From Mangrovimicrobium sp033283265 (lineage in GTDB: Bacteria; Pseudomonadota; Gammaproteobacteria; Pseudomonadales; Halieaceae), in the NCBI GenBank assembly GCA_033283265.1, contig JAWMQN010000001.1, positions 992,001-1,056,000 of the forward strand: a stretch of DNA of 64,000 nucleotides, given 5' to 3'. The notes below the pieces were generated by a model that searched no databases, had not been told where the DNA came from, and saw only the letters and a program-made list of their open reading frames with translations. Positions 17,043 to 25,722 of this stretch are shown here, piece after piece (position 1 is the first letter of the stretch; every line of letters begins with the position of its first letter). The translations under genes were made by a program, and so were the position numbers.

Positions 17043-17465
17043 TCAGGGACTCAGCTCGCGCCTGATCCCCAGCAGTGCCACCAGGCCAATCAACAGGCCC
17101 AGCGCCGGCAGGCCCATCACCGGGATCTCCCGGGGTGACGCCGGCGGTACAGGCGCCGCCACAGGAATGCGCACCCCTATCCCGCCCGGGTCGGCGGGCA
17201 GTGAGCCATCGCCCAGCTCGGCCACATTCTCGGCCCGGGCACAGGCGCCGCTGACTTCCATGGTGACGTATTCACCACCGAGCAGGATGGAGGTCACACC
17301 CGGCTGCAGGCTGTCGGGAATGCCGTCGTAGTTGCCGTCGCCGCCGTTCGGGGCGCCATCCTCGACGCTGTCGTCCACGCCATCGTCGGAGATTGCCACC
17401 GCCGCACTGGCGCTGTTGTTGGCCGGGAGCGTGTCCGACCCGGTGACTGCTCGGCCGCACCACAC
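17043..17465 (-). pseudogene. Remnant of a choice-of-anchor surface protein with C-terminal sorting tail
   Basis: The 140-codon frame has no credible start (only a GTG without ribosome-binding site) and begins in the middle of a repeat-like region (SDTLPANNSASAAVAI). It continues with an acidic linker, DGIPDSLQPGVTSILL, the opening of a choice-of-anchor U domain, and ends in a sorting tail VMGLPALGLLIGLVALLG then IRRE. The N-terminal bulk of a typical member (several hundred residues) is missing and the anchor domain is shortened. It abuts the promoter of the divergent thioredoxin lipoprotein. A functional short secreted protein is less likely because no signal peptide is present. Confidence 0.6.
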
Positions 17466-17550
17466 AATGCCTGTGCGGTGCTAGACTGGCCCTTGAGACA
17501 GGGCCGGCGGAACCGCGTCCCGATACCATCCAGATTATAAGGAGTGCGCC

Positions 17551-19164
17551 ATGCCCCTGCGCCAACTCGCTGTCCTCCTGCTGCCCCTGCTGTTGCTCGC
17601 TGCCTGTACCGGGGAGCGCAACCCCACCCCCGGCCAGGCGGCCTCGCCCCCCGCCGCCGAGACGACCGCACCACTGCAGTCGATCGCCTGGTTTGACGGC
17701 ACCCTCGAGGAGGCCTTCGCCGCGGCCAGGACCCGGGACAAACCCCTCTTCGTCTACTGGGGCGCCGAATGGTGCCCCTACTGCAAGCAACTGCAGGCGA
17801 CGATCTTCGTGCGCGAGGAGTTCATCCAGATGTCGCGGCAGTTCATCGCTATCGACATGAGTAATGGCACCTCGGAAAAAGTCCGCCAGGGCGAGCGCTT
17901 CAATATCATGGGCCTGCCGACGGTGATTGTCTTCGCCCCCGACGGCAGCGAATTGACCCGCATTCCCGGCGGCATGGACCTGGAGCAATATGCGGCGGCG
18001 CTGGCACTGACACTCGAGAGGCTGCGCCCGGTATCCGCGCTGCTGGCGGCTGTCCAGGCAGGCAACAGGCTCGAAGATGACGACTGGCGCCTGCTCGGCA
18101 GCTATGACTGGTGGCCCGCGCCGGATGACATTCTCGGGGAACAGAAGGCGGAGGTGGTGCTGGCGCAACTGGCGGCTGACTGTCCGCCGCAGCTAAGCCT
18201 CGCCTGCAGCGGGCTGCGCCTGTCGGCCACGCGGGCCTGGTTGAATGCCGGCGAGGAAGAGCGGGATGCGGCCATGCGAGCCGCGCACCTGGGCGGTTTC
18301 AGCGCCATCCTCGAAGACCCCGCACTGCGTCGCGCGCATATCGTCAGCCTGTCGGGCCTCGGGGCGGATGTGGTCAAGGTCATGGCAGCCGGCGAAGAGC
18401 AGGCACCGTTGCAGGCAAGCCTGTTGCAGCACCTCGGCGCCGCTGTCGACGACGAATCGCTGAACATCCTGCGTCGCGCCGCGGTCCTGTCCGGCTGGAG
18501 CGAGGTCGCCGCCGCCCTGCTCGAGGAGGGCGCCACGCTGCCCCCGGAGCAGGCGCAATGGTTGCGCGACTCCGCGGAACAGATGCTGGCAGAGCTTTCT
18601 CCCTACGAGATACACGCCGGGGTCAACAGCCTGTCGTGGGCCTACTACCAGGCCGGGCTGCAGGAGGAAACCCGCACCACCCTCGCACGCGGCATCGCCG
18701 AGTCGAAAACGCCCTACTACTTCATGGCCACCATGGGCCATATCGAGCTCGACGCAGAGAACGAAGCCGCGGCCCTGGACTGGTTCCGCAAGGCCTGGGA
18801 CGCCACCTCCCAACCCTTCGACCGGGCCAGGTGGGGCGGTAGTTACCTGCGCAAACTGCTGGAGCTCACGCCCGACCAGGTCGCGGAGATCGAGCAGACA
18901 GCAACGCAGTGGCTGGAGGAAGTGCTCGCCCAGCCCGACGCCCTGGAAATCTTCGCCAGGAGCCTCGAGCGCATGAGCGAGAAACTGCTGGCCTGGTCGG
19001 AGGGCGAGCCTGGCCGCGCCGAGGTCATCGCCGCACTGCGGGCGGACATGGCGGCGCACTGCGGCGCCGGGGAGACGGATGCAAACAGCGCGGCGAGCTG
19101 TGCCGGCTTCCTGCAGGCCGCGGAGCTCGCCAGCGCGGGGGCAGGCACAGCCCCGCCGGGCTGA
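17551..19164 (+). CDS. Thioredoxin-domain lipoprotein
   Basis: A 537-residue protein with a lipobox (LLLLAACTG, Cys19), so it is periplasmic and membrane-anchored. Residues about 45-160 form a thioredoxin fold with active site WCPYC (C75, C78) and the cis-proline segment MGLPTVI. The long C-terminal part is alpha-helical and repeat-like (TPR/Sel1-like look), probably a scaffold. It resembles the DsbD-gamma or thioredoxin_7 type that reduces or handles disulfides of exported proteins. AAGGAG lies upstream of the ATG. Its 5' flank is divergent from a decayed surface-protein gene. Confidence 0.88.
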   Translation: MPLRQLAVLLLPLLLLAACTGERNPTPGQAASPPAAETTAPLQSIAWFDGTLEEAFAAARTRDKPLFVYWGAEWCPYCKQLQATIFVREEFIQMSRQFIAIDMSNGTSEKVRQGERFNIMGLPTVIVFAPDGSELTRIPGGMDLEQYAAALALTLERLRPVSALLAAVQAGNRLEDDDWRLLGSYDWWPAPDDILGEQKAEVVLAQLAADCPPQLSLACSGLRLSATRAWLNAGEEERDAAMRAAHLGGFSAILEDPALRRAHIVSLSGLGADVVKVMAAGEEQAPLQASLLQHLGAAVDDESLNILRRAAVLSGWSEVAAALLEEGATLPPEQAQWLRDSAEQMLAELSPYEIHAGVNSLSWAYYQAGLQEETRTTLARGIAESKTPYYFMATMGHIELDAENEAAALDWFRKAWDATSQPFDRARWGGSYLRKLLELTPDQVAEIEQTATQWLEEVLAQPDALEIFARSLERMSEKLLAWSEGEPGRAEVIAALRADMAAHCGAGETDANSAASCAGFLQAAELASAGAGTAPPG

Positions 19165-19211
19165 GACCTGCTGATGGAAGGCCCTGGCGCCCACAGGCCC
19201 CAGGCGCAGGA

Positions 19212-19643
19212 TTACCTGCCGAAAAAGCTGTCGTCCGCGAAGTACTCTGTCTTCACGACCCGGCGGGATATCTTCCAGCCGCTGTCGGTCTTGCGGAACT
19301 CATCCATGTACACACCGCAGTGATCCAGTCCGATATCGGTGTTTACCTGGAAATAGGTTCGCCCCTGTGCAGCGCTGGCACTGGTAAATTTCACGCTGGA
19401 CGTGGTCAGGTTGTGGCGCACGAAACGGGGCCTGCGACTGGTTTCCTGACCAGCGGAAACGCGACGGAACAGCCCGTCCATGATGGCCGCCCGGCCCTCG
19501 AACGCAAACGCATCGGTGACCAGCTCGGCATCTTCGGTGAAGACACTGCCAAACTCCCCGGTCCGCAAACTGTCCCCCGACGTATTGTAAAGCGCCATCA
19601 GTTGCCTGATTTCCTCGCGTGCGAGCAGTTCATCAACAGTCAT
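19212..19643 (-). CDS. NTF2-like/SnoaL-type protein
   Basis: A 143-residue soluble protein from the ATG at 19643, which has a perfect AGGAGG 4 bases upstream. The opening MTVDELLAREEIRQLMALYNTSGDS and the pattern EDAELVTDAFAFEGRAAIMDGLF followed by strands ending DEFRKTDSGWKISRRVVKTEY are typical of SnoaL-like_4 proteins that accompany Rieske oxygenases and aromatic or terpenoid catabolism. No catalytic acid can be assigned with confidence. Confidence 0.88.
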   Translation of the reverse strand: MTVDELLAREEIRQLMALYNTSGDSLRTGEFGSVFTEDAELVTDAFAFEGRAAIMDGLFRRVSAGQETSRRPRFVRHNLTTSSVKFTSASAAQGRTYFQVNTDIGLDHCGVYMDEFRKTDSGWKISRRVVKTEYFADDSFFGR

Positions 19644-19733
19644 GGGTCCTCCTGTGAAATGGTTCATTCGCTCCAGTGACGCAGCCCTTTCCCGCATTGC
19701 TGCCCGGCTGGCCTTGCCCGGTCACCCCGGGGA

Positions 19734-20666
19734 TCAGAAACGCGCCAGCTCCTCGCCGAGCCAGCCCAGCACGACCCCTTTGATCGCGGTCACGAAAGCA
19801 AAGGGCTGGTCGATCTGCAGGTAGTGGCTGGTGTCGGGGACGATGAACACCGGCACCCGCGGCCCGTTCAGTTCAGCCATCCTGTCAGCCACGTCGGCCT
19901 CGGCCAGGTGGGTGTGTTCCGCGTAGACTGCCGCGCCATGGCAGGGCAGCCTGCCGAGCGCGTCCTTCAGCTCCATGGCCAGGTCGATAACGGCAATCTG
20001 CGCGGGATCGTGCTTCGAAGACCAGCCGCCCTCGACCTGCCTGAATGAGTTCGCCGCGATCATATCGACGATGAAGGAATTTTCCGTCGGGCGCAGCGGC
20101 GCGGGGCTCAGCCGGAAACGGGCCAGCGCCTCGTCCAGCTCCGGGTACACGCGCGGCGGCCTCGGGCTGGCAACCGGCTTTCGGTCCTTCAGTATTTTCA
20201 CCGCATGGTCTTTTTCCAGCTCGGCGTAGCGCAGCCCGTCGAGGGTAACCACGCCCAGCAGGCGCTCGCCGTGGGCCTGCGCAGTGCGCACCGCCAGCTG
20301 CGCGCCGGCGCTGTGCCCCACCAGTGTGGGCCGTGCGGCGATGCTGAACATGCCGGCGTCCGCACACACGGCAAGAATTTCCGCGTCGATCGCGGCCTGG
20401 CTGTAGCTCTCGCGCCGGCCGGAATCGCCGCAGCCCGAGGGGTCCATCGCCACCACGTTGAACTGGTCGGCGAACAGCGGCGCCACATGGGCGAACCAGT
20501 GCGCATGACCGCCGCCCGGCGGCACGAACACCAGCCCCGGGCGCGCGGCGTCGCCCCAGCGCAGGTAGTGGATGTCGCAGCCATCGACTGCCACGACCCG
20601 GCTTTCCCGGGGTGCAGCGATGGCATTGCTGAACCACTGCGGCGGCTTTTCGTCGCGCGCGCTCAT
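19734..20666 (-). CDS. Alpha/beta hydrolase
   Basis: A 310-residue hydrolase. It has the oxyanion loop VFVPPGGGHAHW, the strand-turn VVAMDPSGCGDSG, the nucleophile elbow VGHSAGA and the His in PDTSHYLQIDQP. The enlarged lid carries RPPRVYPELDEALARFRLSP. The start codon overlaps the stop of a 34-codon upstream frame (ATGA), so it is translationally coupled. Substrate unknown; lactone or ester hydrolysis is the family norm. Confidence 0.9.
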   Translation of the reverse strand: MSARDEKPPQWFSNAIAAPRESRVVAVDGCDIHYLRWGDAARPGLVFVPPGGGHAHWFAHVAPLFADQFNVVAMDPSGCGDSGRRESYSQAAIDAEILAVCADAGMFSIAARPTLVGHSAGAQLAVRTAQAHGERLLGVVTLDGLRYAELEKDHAVKILKDRKPVASPRPPRVYPELDEALARFRLSPAPLRPTENSFIVDMIAANSFRQVEGGWSSKHDPAQIAVIDLAMELKDALGRLPCHGAAVYAEHTHLAEADVADRMAELNGPRVPVFIVPDTSHYLQIDQPFAFVTAIKGVVLGWLGEELARF

Positions 20667-20767
20667 TGCGCGGTGCCCAGTGACAGCAGCTGGCCGAAGC
20701 TCTCGCTCACAGGCGCCATGCCACCTGCCACTGCTGCCCCGGGGGCATATCTCTGCATATCTTCCAT
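20663..20767 (-). CDS. 34-residue leader-like peptide coupled to the hydrolase
   Basis: A short frame starting MEDMQRYAPGAAVAGG and ending FGQLLSLGTAQ. It has a strong AAGGAG 6 bases before the ATG, while the hydrolase behind it has none of its own, and its stop overlaps the hydrolase start as ATGA. Ribosome-binding site, in-frame codon choice and overlap all support translation. It has no signal peptide or membrane segment. It may be a regulatory or coupling peptide or a small subunit; I recognise no family. Confidence 0.6.
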   Translation of the reverse strand: MEDMQRYAPGAAVAGGMAPVSESFGQLLSLGTAQ

Positions 20768-20967
20768 GCGGGTCTCCTTTTTATATTTTTCCTGCCCGCA
20801 TAGCAGCCGCGGGCCACGGATCGGGCCGCTGCTATTTTCGGCGACAGTTCGGCCTATGTAAAACGTGGCCGCGCCTGTGTACCGGCCTGGTCAATGCAGC
20901 TTGCTTTGCCATATTGCGCTGGCTTAATTACAGTCACTGGCAACAGGGATAACAGTTTGGAGCGAGC

Positions 20968-22191
20968 ATGGTCGACCCGGGGGTAACTGTCTGGCAGGTC
21001 AAACCCATGGACATGCTCCTGGTCAGCATCCTGGTCCTGTTCGTCGGCATGTACCTGAACGGCCGCCTGCAGGTCCTGAAGCGCAACTACATCCCGCCCG
21101 CCGTGACCGGGGGCCTCGCCTTCAGCCTGCTCACCGCCCTGCTCTTCCTCTTCGCGCAGGTCGAAATCGACTTCGACATGCGCCTCAGGGACCTGCTGCT
21201 ACTGGTCTTCTTCAGTTCCGTCGGCCTCTCGTCACGCCTGTCCCAGCTCGCGCGCGGCGGCAAGGCCCTGGCAATCCTGGTACTGGTCGCCGCGGTCTTC
21301 CTGGTGATGCAGAACATCATCGGCGTCGGCTTCGCCCTGCTGGCCGGCGCGCCCTTCGGCTACGGCCTCATGGCGGGCAGCGTCTCGCTGGCGGGCGGGC
21401 ACGGCACGGCGGCCGCTTGGGCGGTGGAGGCACAGGCGGCGGGGCTGAACTATGCCGGTGAGGTGGGCATGATCTTCGCCACCTTCGGGCTGGTCAGCGG
21501 CGGCCTGCTGGGCGGGCCGATGGCGCGCTTCCTGATCGCCCGCAAGCAGCTGGAGACTCCCGGGGGCGTTGCGGCGGCAGCGACGGGCAATGCGAGCCGG
21601 CCGGTGAGAATCCCCGCCATATTCGCCGACTACCCGCTCTACCCGGTGCTGCGCTGCCTGCTGGTGCTGGCGGTCTGTGTCAGCCTGGGCGACGTGGTCA
21701 ACCGCCTGCTAGCCGATACCGGGCTAAGCCTGCCGGGCTTCCTGACCTCCATGTTCGTCGGCATCGTGCTGACCAACCTCCTCGACCTCGCGCAGCGCCC
21801 CGCCGACGAGGAACTGCTGAAGGCCTTCGGCGGCGTCAGCCTGCATATTTTCCTGGTCATGAGCATGATGACGATGCAGTTGTGGCACCTGTCCTCGATG
21901 CTGCTCGCCGTGACCGCACTGCTGGCCCTGCAGATTGTCGCGATGACGCTGTTCGCGACCTACGTGGTGTTCAGGGTGATGGGTTCGGACTACGACGCCG
22001 CGGTCATCGCCGCCGGCTTTACCGGGCTGGGGCTGGGCGCCACCCCGGTGGCCATCGCCAACGTGGAGGCGGTGACCGGCCACTTCGGCCCTTCGCCGAA
22101 GGCGCTGATCGTGATCCCGCTGGTCGGCGCCTTTTTCATCGACCTGCTCAACGCCGGTGTCATCAACCTGTTTATCAAGCTGCTGGCCTGA
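20968..22191 (+). CDS. gltS: Sodium/glutamate symporter
   Basis: A 407-residue inner-membrane carrier of the ESS family with about ten to twelve helices. Two inverted halves each carry a re-entrant signature: GGHGTAAAW in the first half and GLGLGATPVAIANVEAVTGH in the second, followed by GPSPKALIVIPLVGAF. These match GltS. The ATG at 20968 has GGAG about 6 bases upstream. It probably imports glutamate with sodium, as expected for a marine bacterium. It is divergent from the leader-peptide/hydrolase pair. Confidence 0.93.
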   Translation: MVDPGVTVWQVKPMDMLLVSILVLFVGMYLNGRLQVLKRNYIPPAVTGGLAFSLLTALLFLFAQVEIDFDMRLRDLLLLVFFSSVGLSSRLSQLARGGKALAILVLVAAVFLVMQNIIGVGFALLAGAPFGYGLMAGSVSLAGGHGTAAAWAVEAQAAGLNYAGEVGMIFATFGLVSGGLLGGPMARFLIARKQLETPGGVAAAATGNASRPVRIPAIFADYPLYPVLRCLLVLAVCVSLGDVVNRLLADTGLSLPGFLTSMFVGIVLTNLLDLAQRPADEELLKAFGGVSLHIFLVMSMMTMQLWHLSSMLLAVTALLALQIVAMTLFATYVVFRVMGSDYDAAVIAAGFTGLGLGATPVAIANVEAVTGHFGPSPKALIVIPLVGAFFIDLLNAGVINLFIKLLA

Positions 22192-22211
22192 GCTCCCGGG
22201 AAATCCGGCGA

Positions 22212-22805
22212 TCAGGTGACCCGTTGCTGCAAGCGCCTGAAGCGCAGCCCGAGGAAGATCAGCAGCGCGGCAATAATCAGCGCAGCGATACCGATTACCC
22301 AGGAGATGACCGCGATGCCGCTGCCCGGCCAGAAGGCCAGCACAAATCCGACGGCAGCCGCGCCCAGCCCGACACGGCGGGACGTTTCCCTGGCCGGGTC
22401 ATCAGCGGGCAGCCCGCGCGCGGTGGTGATCTGGCCGAGGCCGACGAAGAACAGCGCGGCGCCGAGGGTCATCAGCAGGGTACGCAGGGTGGCGCCGGGC
22501 CAGAATACCAGCACCGCTCCAATCGCCAACACGAGGATGGCCTGGGCAAACTGGTCGCTGAGCGTCGAGTGGCGCAGCGCGCCGGCCAGCGTGATCACGC
22601 CGTCCGCGAGGCAGTAGACGCCGACGGCCAACAGCAGCATGCGCAGGTTCTGCTCCGGCCAGAAGAGCGCGAACACGCCCAGCAGCAGCGCCAGGCAACC
22701 GCGCAGGAGCAGGAAGCCCCAGACAGCGCCGAGCCGATCCGCCACGCCGGCTTTCGCACCCGCCACCGCCTCTGCCAGTTGCTCGTGCCTGTGCTCGTTA
22801 TCCAT
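22212..22805 (-). CDS. HdeD-family (DUF308) membrane protein
   Basis: A 197-residue protein with about six hydrophobic helices in three repeated pairs (LLLGVFALFWPEQNLRMLL, VLVFWPGATLRTLL, VGFVLAFWPGSGIAVI), the internal W-P repeats typical of HdeD/DUF308. Enterobacterial HdeD is linked to acid resistance, but most members are uncharacterised. Convergent with gltS, with 20 bases between stops. Confidence 0.88.
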   Translation of the reverse strand: MDNEHRHEQLAEAVAGAKAGVADRLGAVWGFLLLRGCLALLLGVFALFWPEQNLRMLLLAVGVYCLADGVITLAGALRHSTLSDQFAQAILVLAIGAVLVFWPGATLRTLLMTLGAALFFVGLGQITTARGLPADDPARETSRRVGLGAAAVGFVLAFWPGSGIAVISWVIGIAALIIAALLIFLGLRFRRLQQRVT

Positions 22806-22916
22806 GGCTGGGCCCGCCCTTGTCGTGAAAGTCGAATGAAGTTACAGGACTGTCCTGCGCGACTGCGCCGCCGGGCGCCAGTCTCGCCGGCCAGGTGACC
22901 AGGTTATGCCGCACTG

Positions 22917-23744
22917 TCACGGCGCGGCGTCCCCCGCCAGTTCGCGATGCGCGCGTGCCGCTGCAGCGGTCTGCTCGCGCGGCGCGATGGCGTGACTGCG
23001 CACTATCCCGGCGCGATCGTCCACCGCGCTGATGAGCCGGGCGCGTTCCAGGTTACCCGGCGTGCTGACAATCCACACCGGGCCCTTGGCGATATTTTCC
23101 AGGCCCTCGCGCGCCACCGTCGCCGGCGGTTCCGCCAGTTCCACCGGCATGCCGAGCCGGTCCATTGCCGGCGTGGCGGTAAAGCCGATATTCAGGTGCA
23201 GCACATCGACGCCCAGCGGCGCCATCTCGGCCCACAGGGATTCGGAGAAAATCCGGCTGAAGGCCTTCGAAGCGGTATAGGCGGCGAGCGTGGGGGAGCC
23301 GAGGTAACTGCTGAGGGAGCCGCCGAGGATGATGCCGCCGCGCCCCCGCGCTGCCATCAGGGCGCCGTAGTGGCGGGCGAAGTTTGCCTGGCCGAGCACA
23401 TTGACGGCGATCACCGACTGGGTGACCTCCTCCGGGAGTTCAACGAAACGGCCGCGGGTGCTGTTTGCCCCGGCGTTGTAGACCAGCAGGCCGATCTCGA
23501 TATCATCGGTGACGGCGCGCACCTGCGAGAGCACATCGGGCTGGCTCATGTCCGCCGAGAGGATGCGGACCTCGCTGCCCTGCCCGCGCAACTCGCTGGC
23601 CAGCTTTTCCAGCGGCGCGGACTTGCGCGCGACCAGCACCAGCTTGAAACCATCCGCCGCCAGCAGGCGGGCAAATTCCTCGCCCACGCCCTCGGAGCCG
23701 CCGATCACCAGTGCCCAGGGGCCGTATTTTTGCAGGTCTGCCAT
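22917..23744 (-). CDS. Short-chain dehydrogenase/reductase
   Basis: A 275-residue SDR from the ATG at 23744 (GAGG upstream). The cofactor loop is GGSEGVGEEFARLL rather than the usual TGxxxGIG; the NAG segment reads VYNAGANS, the active-site Ser lies in GGSLSSYLGS and the catalytic pair in YTASK. Family assignment is secure; substrate is not. It is followed by a lipocalin-like gene upstream on the same strand, 152 bases away. Confidence 0.9.
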   Translation of the reverse strand: MADLQKYGPWALVIGGSEGVGEEFARLLAADGFKLVLVARKSAPLEKLASELRGQGSEVRILSADMSQPDVLSQVRAVTDDIEIGLLVYNAGANSTRGRFVELPEEVTQSVIAVNVLGQANFARHYGALMAARGRGGIILGGSLSSYLGSPTLAAYTASKAFSRIFSESLWAEMAPLGVDVLHLNIGFTATPAMDRLGMPVELAEPPATVAREGLENIAKGPVWIVSTPGNLERARLISAVDDRAGIVRSHAIAPREQTAAAARAHRELAGDAAP

Positions 23745-23896
23745 CCGGGTTGCCTCGTTATTGTGTCTGCACCGGAACAATGGCCGCCAGCGGACGTGGC
23801 CTGGCCCATTGAGATTTTCGCCAACAGTGTAGCGTAACTCGACGGGGGGCAGCGCTCTCGCCAGTACCGAAACTGCGGCCGCCCGCAGCGCGAGCC

Positions 23897-24349
23897 TCAG
23901 CCGACCCGCGTCCAGGTCAGGGTCCGGGTGACTGGCTCCCGGTCGGCGGTCGTCGTCGCCAGTGTGATGGTGAGCTGGTCCCCGGCGACCCTGAGCTTGC
24001 GCGAGACTGCAATGCCCACATTCTCCGGGGCCAGCGCAGCCTGCAGCCTGTGTATGACCTCGCCGGTCTTCCCATCGACCTCGTAGGTCCCGAAGTATGC
24101 GTCGTAGCCCCCGATTGCGGCGGTGTTGTTCTCGCCCGGCCGCAGGGCCCCGGCGCTGGCAGGGCTGGAGCGATCGCGCTTCATGAACTGGGCGGCAAAC
24201 CTGCCCTTTGCATAGACCAGGACGCCCAGCGGGTCGGAACCCAGGCCCGGCTCCTCCCGCCGCGTGCCGTCGGCAGCGACATCGATACGCGACTCGAGCC
24301 ACCACATGCCAGGCAGTGCCGTGGCGAGTTCCTCGCGGAGTTCAGACAT
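23897..24349 (-). CDS. Lipocalin-like domain protein
   Basis: A 150-residue soluble protein without signal peptide. The sequence LPGMWWLESRIDV, VLVYAKGRFAAQFMKRDR, YDAYFGTYEVDGKTGEVIHR and LTITLATTT shows the beta-barrel pattern of the PF13924 lipocalin-like family found in catabolic and secondary-metabolism clusters. It lies just downstream of the P450 gene on the same strand (45 bases), so the two are likely co-transcribed. Confidence 0.85.
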   Translation of the reverse strand: MSELREELATALPGMWWLESRIDVAADGTRREEPGLGSDPLGVLVYAKGRFAAQFMKRDRSSPASAGALRPGENNTAAIGGYDAYFGTYEVDGKTGEVIHRLQAALAPENVGIAVSRKLRVAGDQLTITLATTTADREPVTRTLTWTRVG

Positions 24350-24394
24350 CGATTGGGTACCTCCGGTAGTCAGGTTCCATCTTCATCGCAAGCA

Positions 24395-25615
24395 TCAACC
24401 AGGAGTGAAGCTGATGGGCAGTTTCTTCAGGCCCCAGATACCGGGAAAAGGCCGCCACTCGAGCTCGCCGGCGAGTTGCGGCGCGCGGATACGCCGGGCT
24501 ATGCGCTGCAGGCCTTCCTGCAACTGCACCCGGGCGAGGTGCTGGCCGAGGCAGATATGCGTACCGCGGCCGAAGCCGATATGCCGCTGCTCCGGATCCA
24601 CCGGCCGCTCCGGGTCGAAGCTGTCGGGATCGCGGAAGCTGCCCGGGTCGCGGCCGGCAACGCTGACCGGGAAGAACAGCATCGTACCGGCGGGCAGCAG
24701 GATATCCCTGAATTCGAGATCTTCGGTGGTCACCCGGGTGGAGGTGGAGACGCCGCAGAAGCGGAGCATCTCCTCCACCACCTTGCGGCAGAACTCCGCG
24801 TCACCGGCACAGCGCCGGTAGAGGTCCGGACGCTGGATCATCTGGAGCATGATGAGGGTCAGCACATTCTTCGAGGTGTCGTAGCCGGCGCTGTAGAGGA
24901 AGATCAGCAGGTCGACGATCTCGCGGTCACTGAGCAGGCCCTCGCTGCCACTGGCGATCAGCATGTCGAGGAGGTCGGCGCTCCCCGCATGGGCGGGCTG
25001 CGCCCGGCGCTGTACCAGCAGCACCTGGGTAAATTCCTCGAGCACCAGGAGTGCCGCCTCGATCTCGGGCAGCTTGCTGCGGTCCAGCGAAAACAACAGG
25101 CTGGAACTCTCCAGCGATGAGCGCAAACGCGGGATCGCCTCGACCGGCCCGCCGATCATCCGGCTGAGCACCGAGATCGGGTAATAGGAGGCGAATTCCT
25201 GGAACTCGAACTGCCCCAGGGGCACCCAGGCATCGAGCAGGCGATCGATTTCCTCGCCCATCAACTGGCGCACTTCGTTGGCGTGACGCGGGGTGAAGAT
25301 CGGTGCCAGCGCATCGCGCAGGCGGCGGTGCGCGTCGCCCTGCTGGCTGAAGATGTTGCGCTCGAAATAGCGGCCGGTGAAGGTATCCTTGGCCCCCATG
25401 ATGGCGACCACGGCGTCGTTGGCGGTGCGCAGGCTGGCATCCAGGCGCATGAGGTCCTTCATTGCGGCGTGTTCCGTGACCACCAGGCCGAAATCCGAAT
25501 GTGCCAGCCAGGGGTGCCGTTCACGCGCGGCGCTGAAAAACGGGAAGGGATCGGCTGCAAACGCGGCTGACTCCATCGGCAGGTGAGGAAGATCGAGTTC
25601 AGCCAGATTTTGCAT
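24395..25615 (-). CDS. Cytochrome P450
   Basis: A 406-residue soluble bacterial P450 (class I size). The I-helix oxygen-activation motif is SAGYDTSKN (GxDT), the K-helix ExxR is EMLR, and the haem-thiolate loop is FGRGTHICLGQHLAR with Cys355. The start ATG at 25615 follows GAGGCGG; the long upstream open reading is not coding-like. It needs a ferredoxin and a reductase; the nearest ferredoxin in this window is at 43.1 kb. Hydroxylation of a terpenoid or steroid-like substrate is an inference from general context. Confidence 0.94.
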   Translation of the reverse strand: MQNLAELDLPHLPMESAAFAADPFPFFSAARERHPWLAHSDFGLVVTEHAAMKDLMRLDASLRTANDAVVAIMGAKDTFTGRYFERNIFSQQGDAHRRLRDALAPIFTPRHANEVRQLMGEEIDRLLDAWVPLGQFEFQEFASYYPISVLSRMIGGPVEAIPRLRSSLESSSLLFSLDRSKLPEIEAALLVLEEFTQVLLVQRRAQPAHAGSADLLDMLIASGSEGLLSDREIVDLLIFLYSAGYDTSKNVLTLIMLQMIQRPDLYRRCAGDAEFCRKVVEEMLRFCGVSTSTRVTTEDLEFRDILLPAGTMLFFPVSVAGRDPGSFRDPDSFDPERPVDPEQRHIGFGRGTHICLGQHLARVQLQEGLQRIARRIRAPQLAGELEWRPFPGIWGLKKLPISFTPG

Positions 25616-25722
25616 GCCACCGCCTCGGATACGATCGGCCTGTTTTTCGCACTGGCCTGCAGTGCGGGCGCCACGGGTCACCTCCAGGCGGTGGCCCGTG
25701 ACAGCGACGGATCGAGGCGGTA

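Noticed and set aside
22917..24305. 462-codon frame containing the SDR
   Set aside because: Only the part from 23744 is coding-like; the 5' part overlaps the lipocalin-like gene in another frame.
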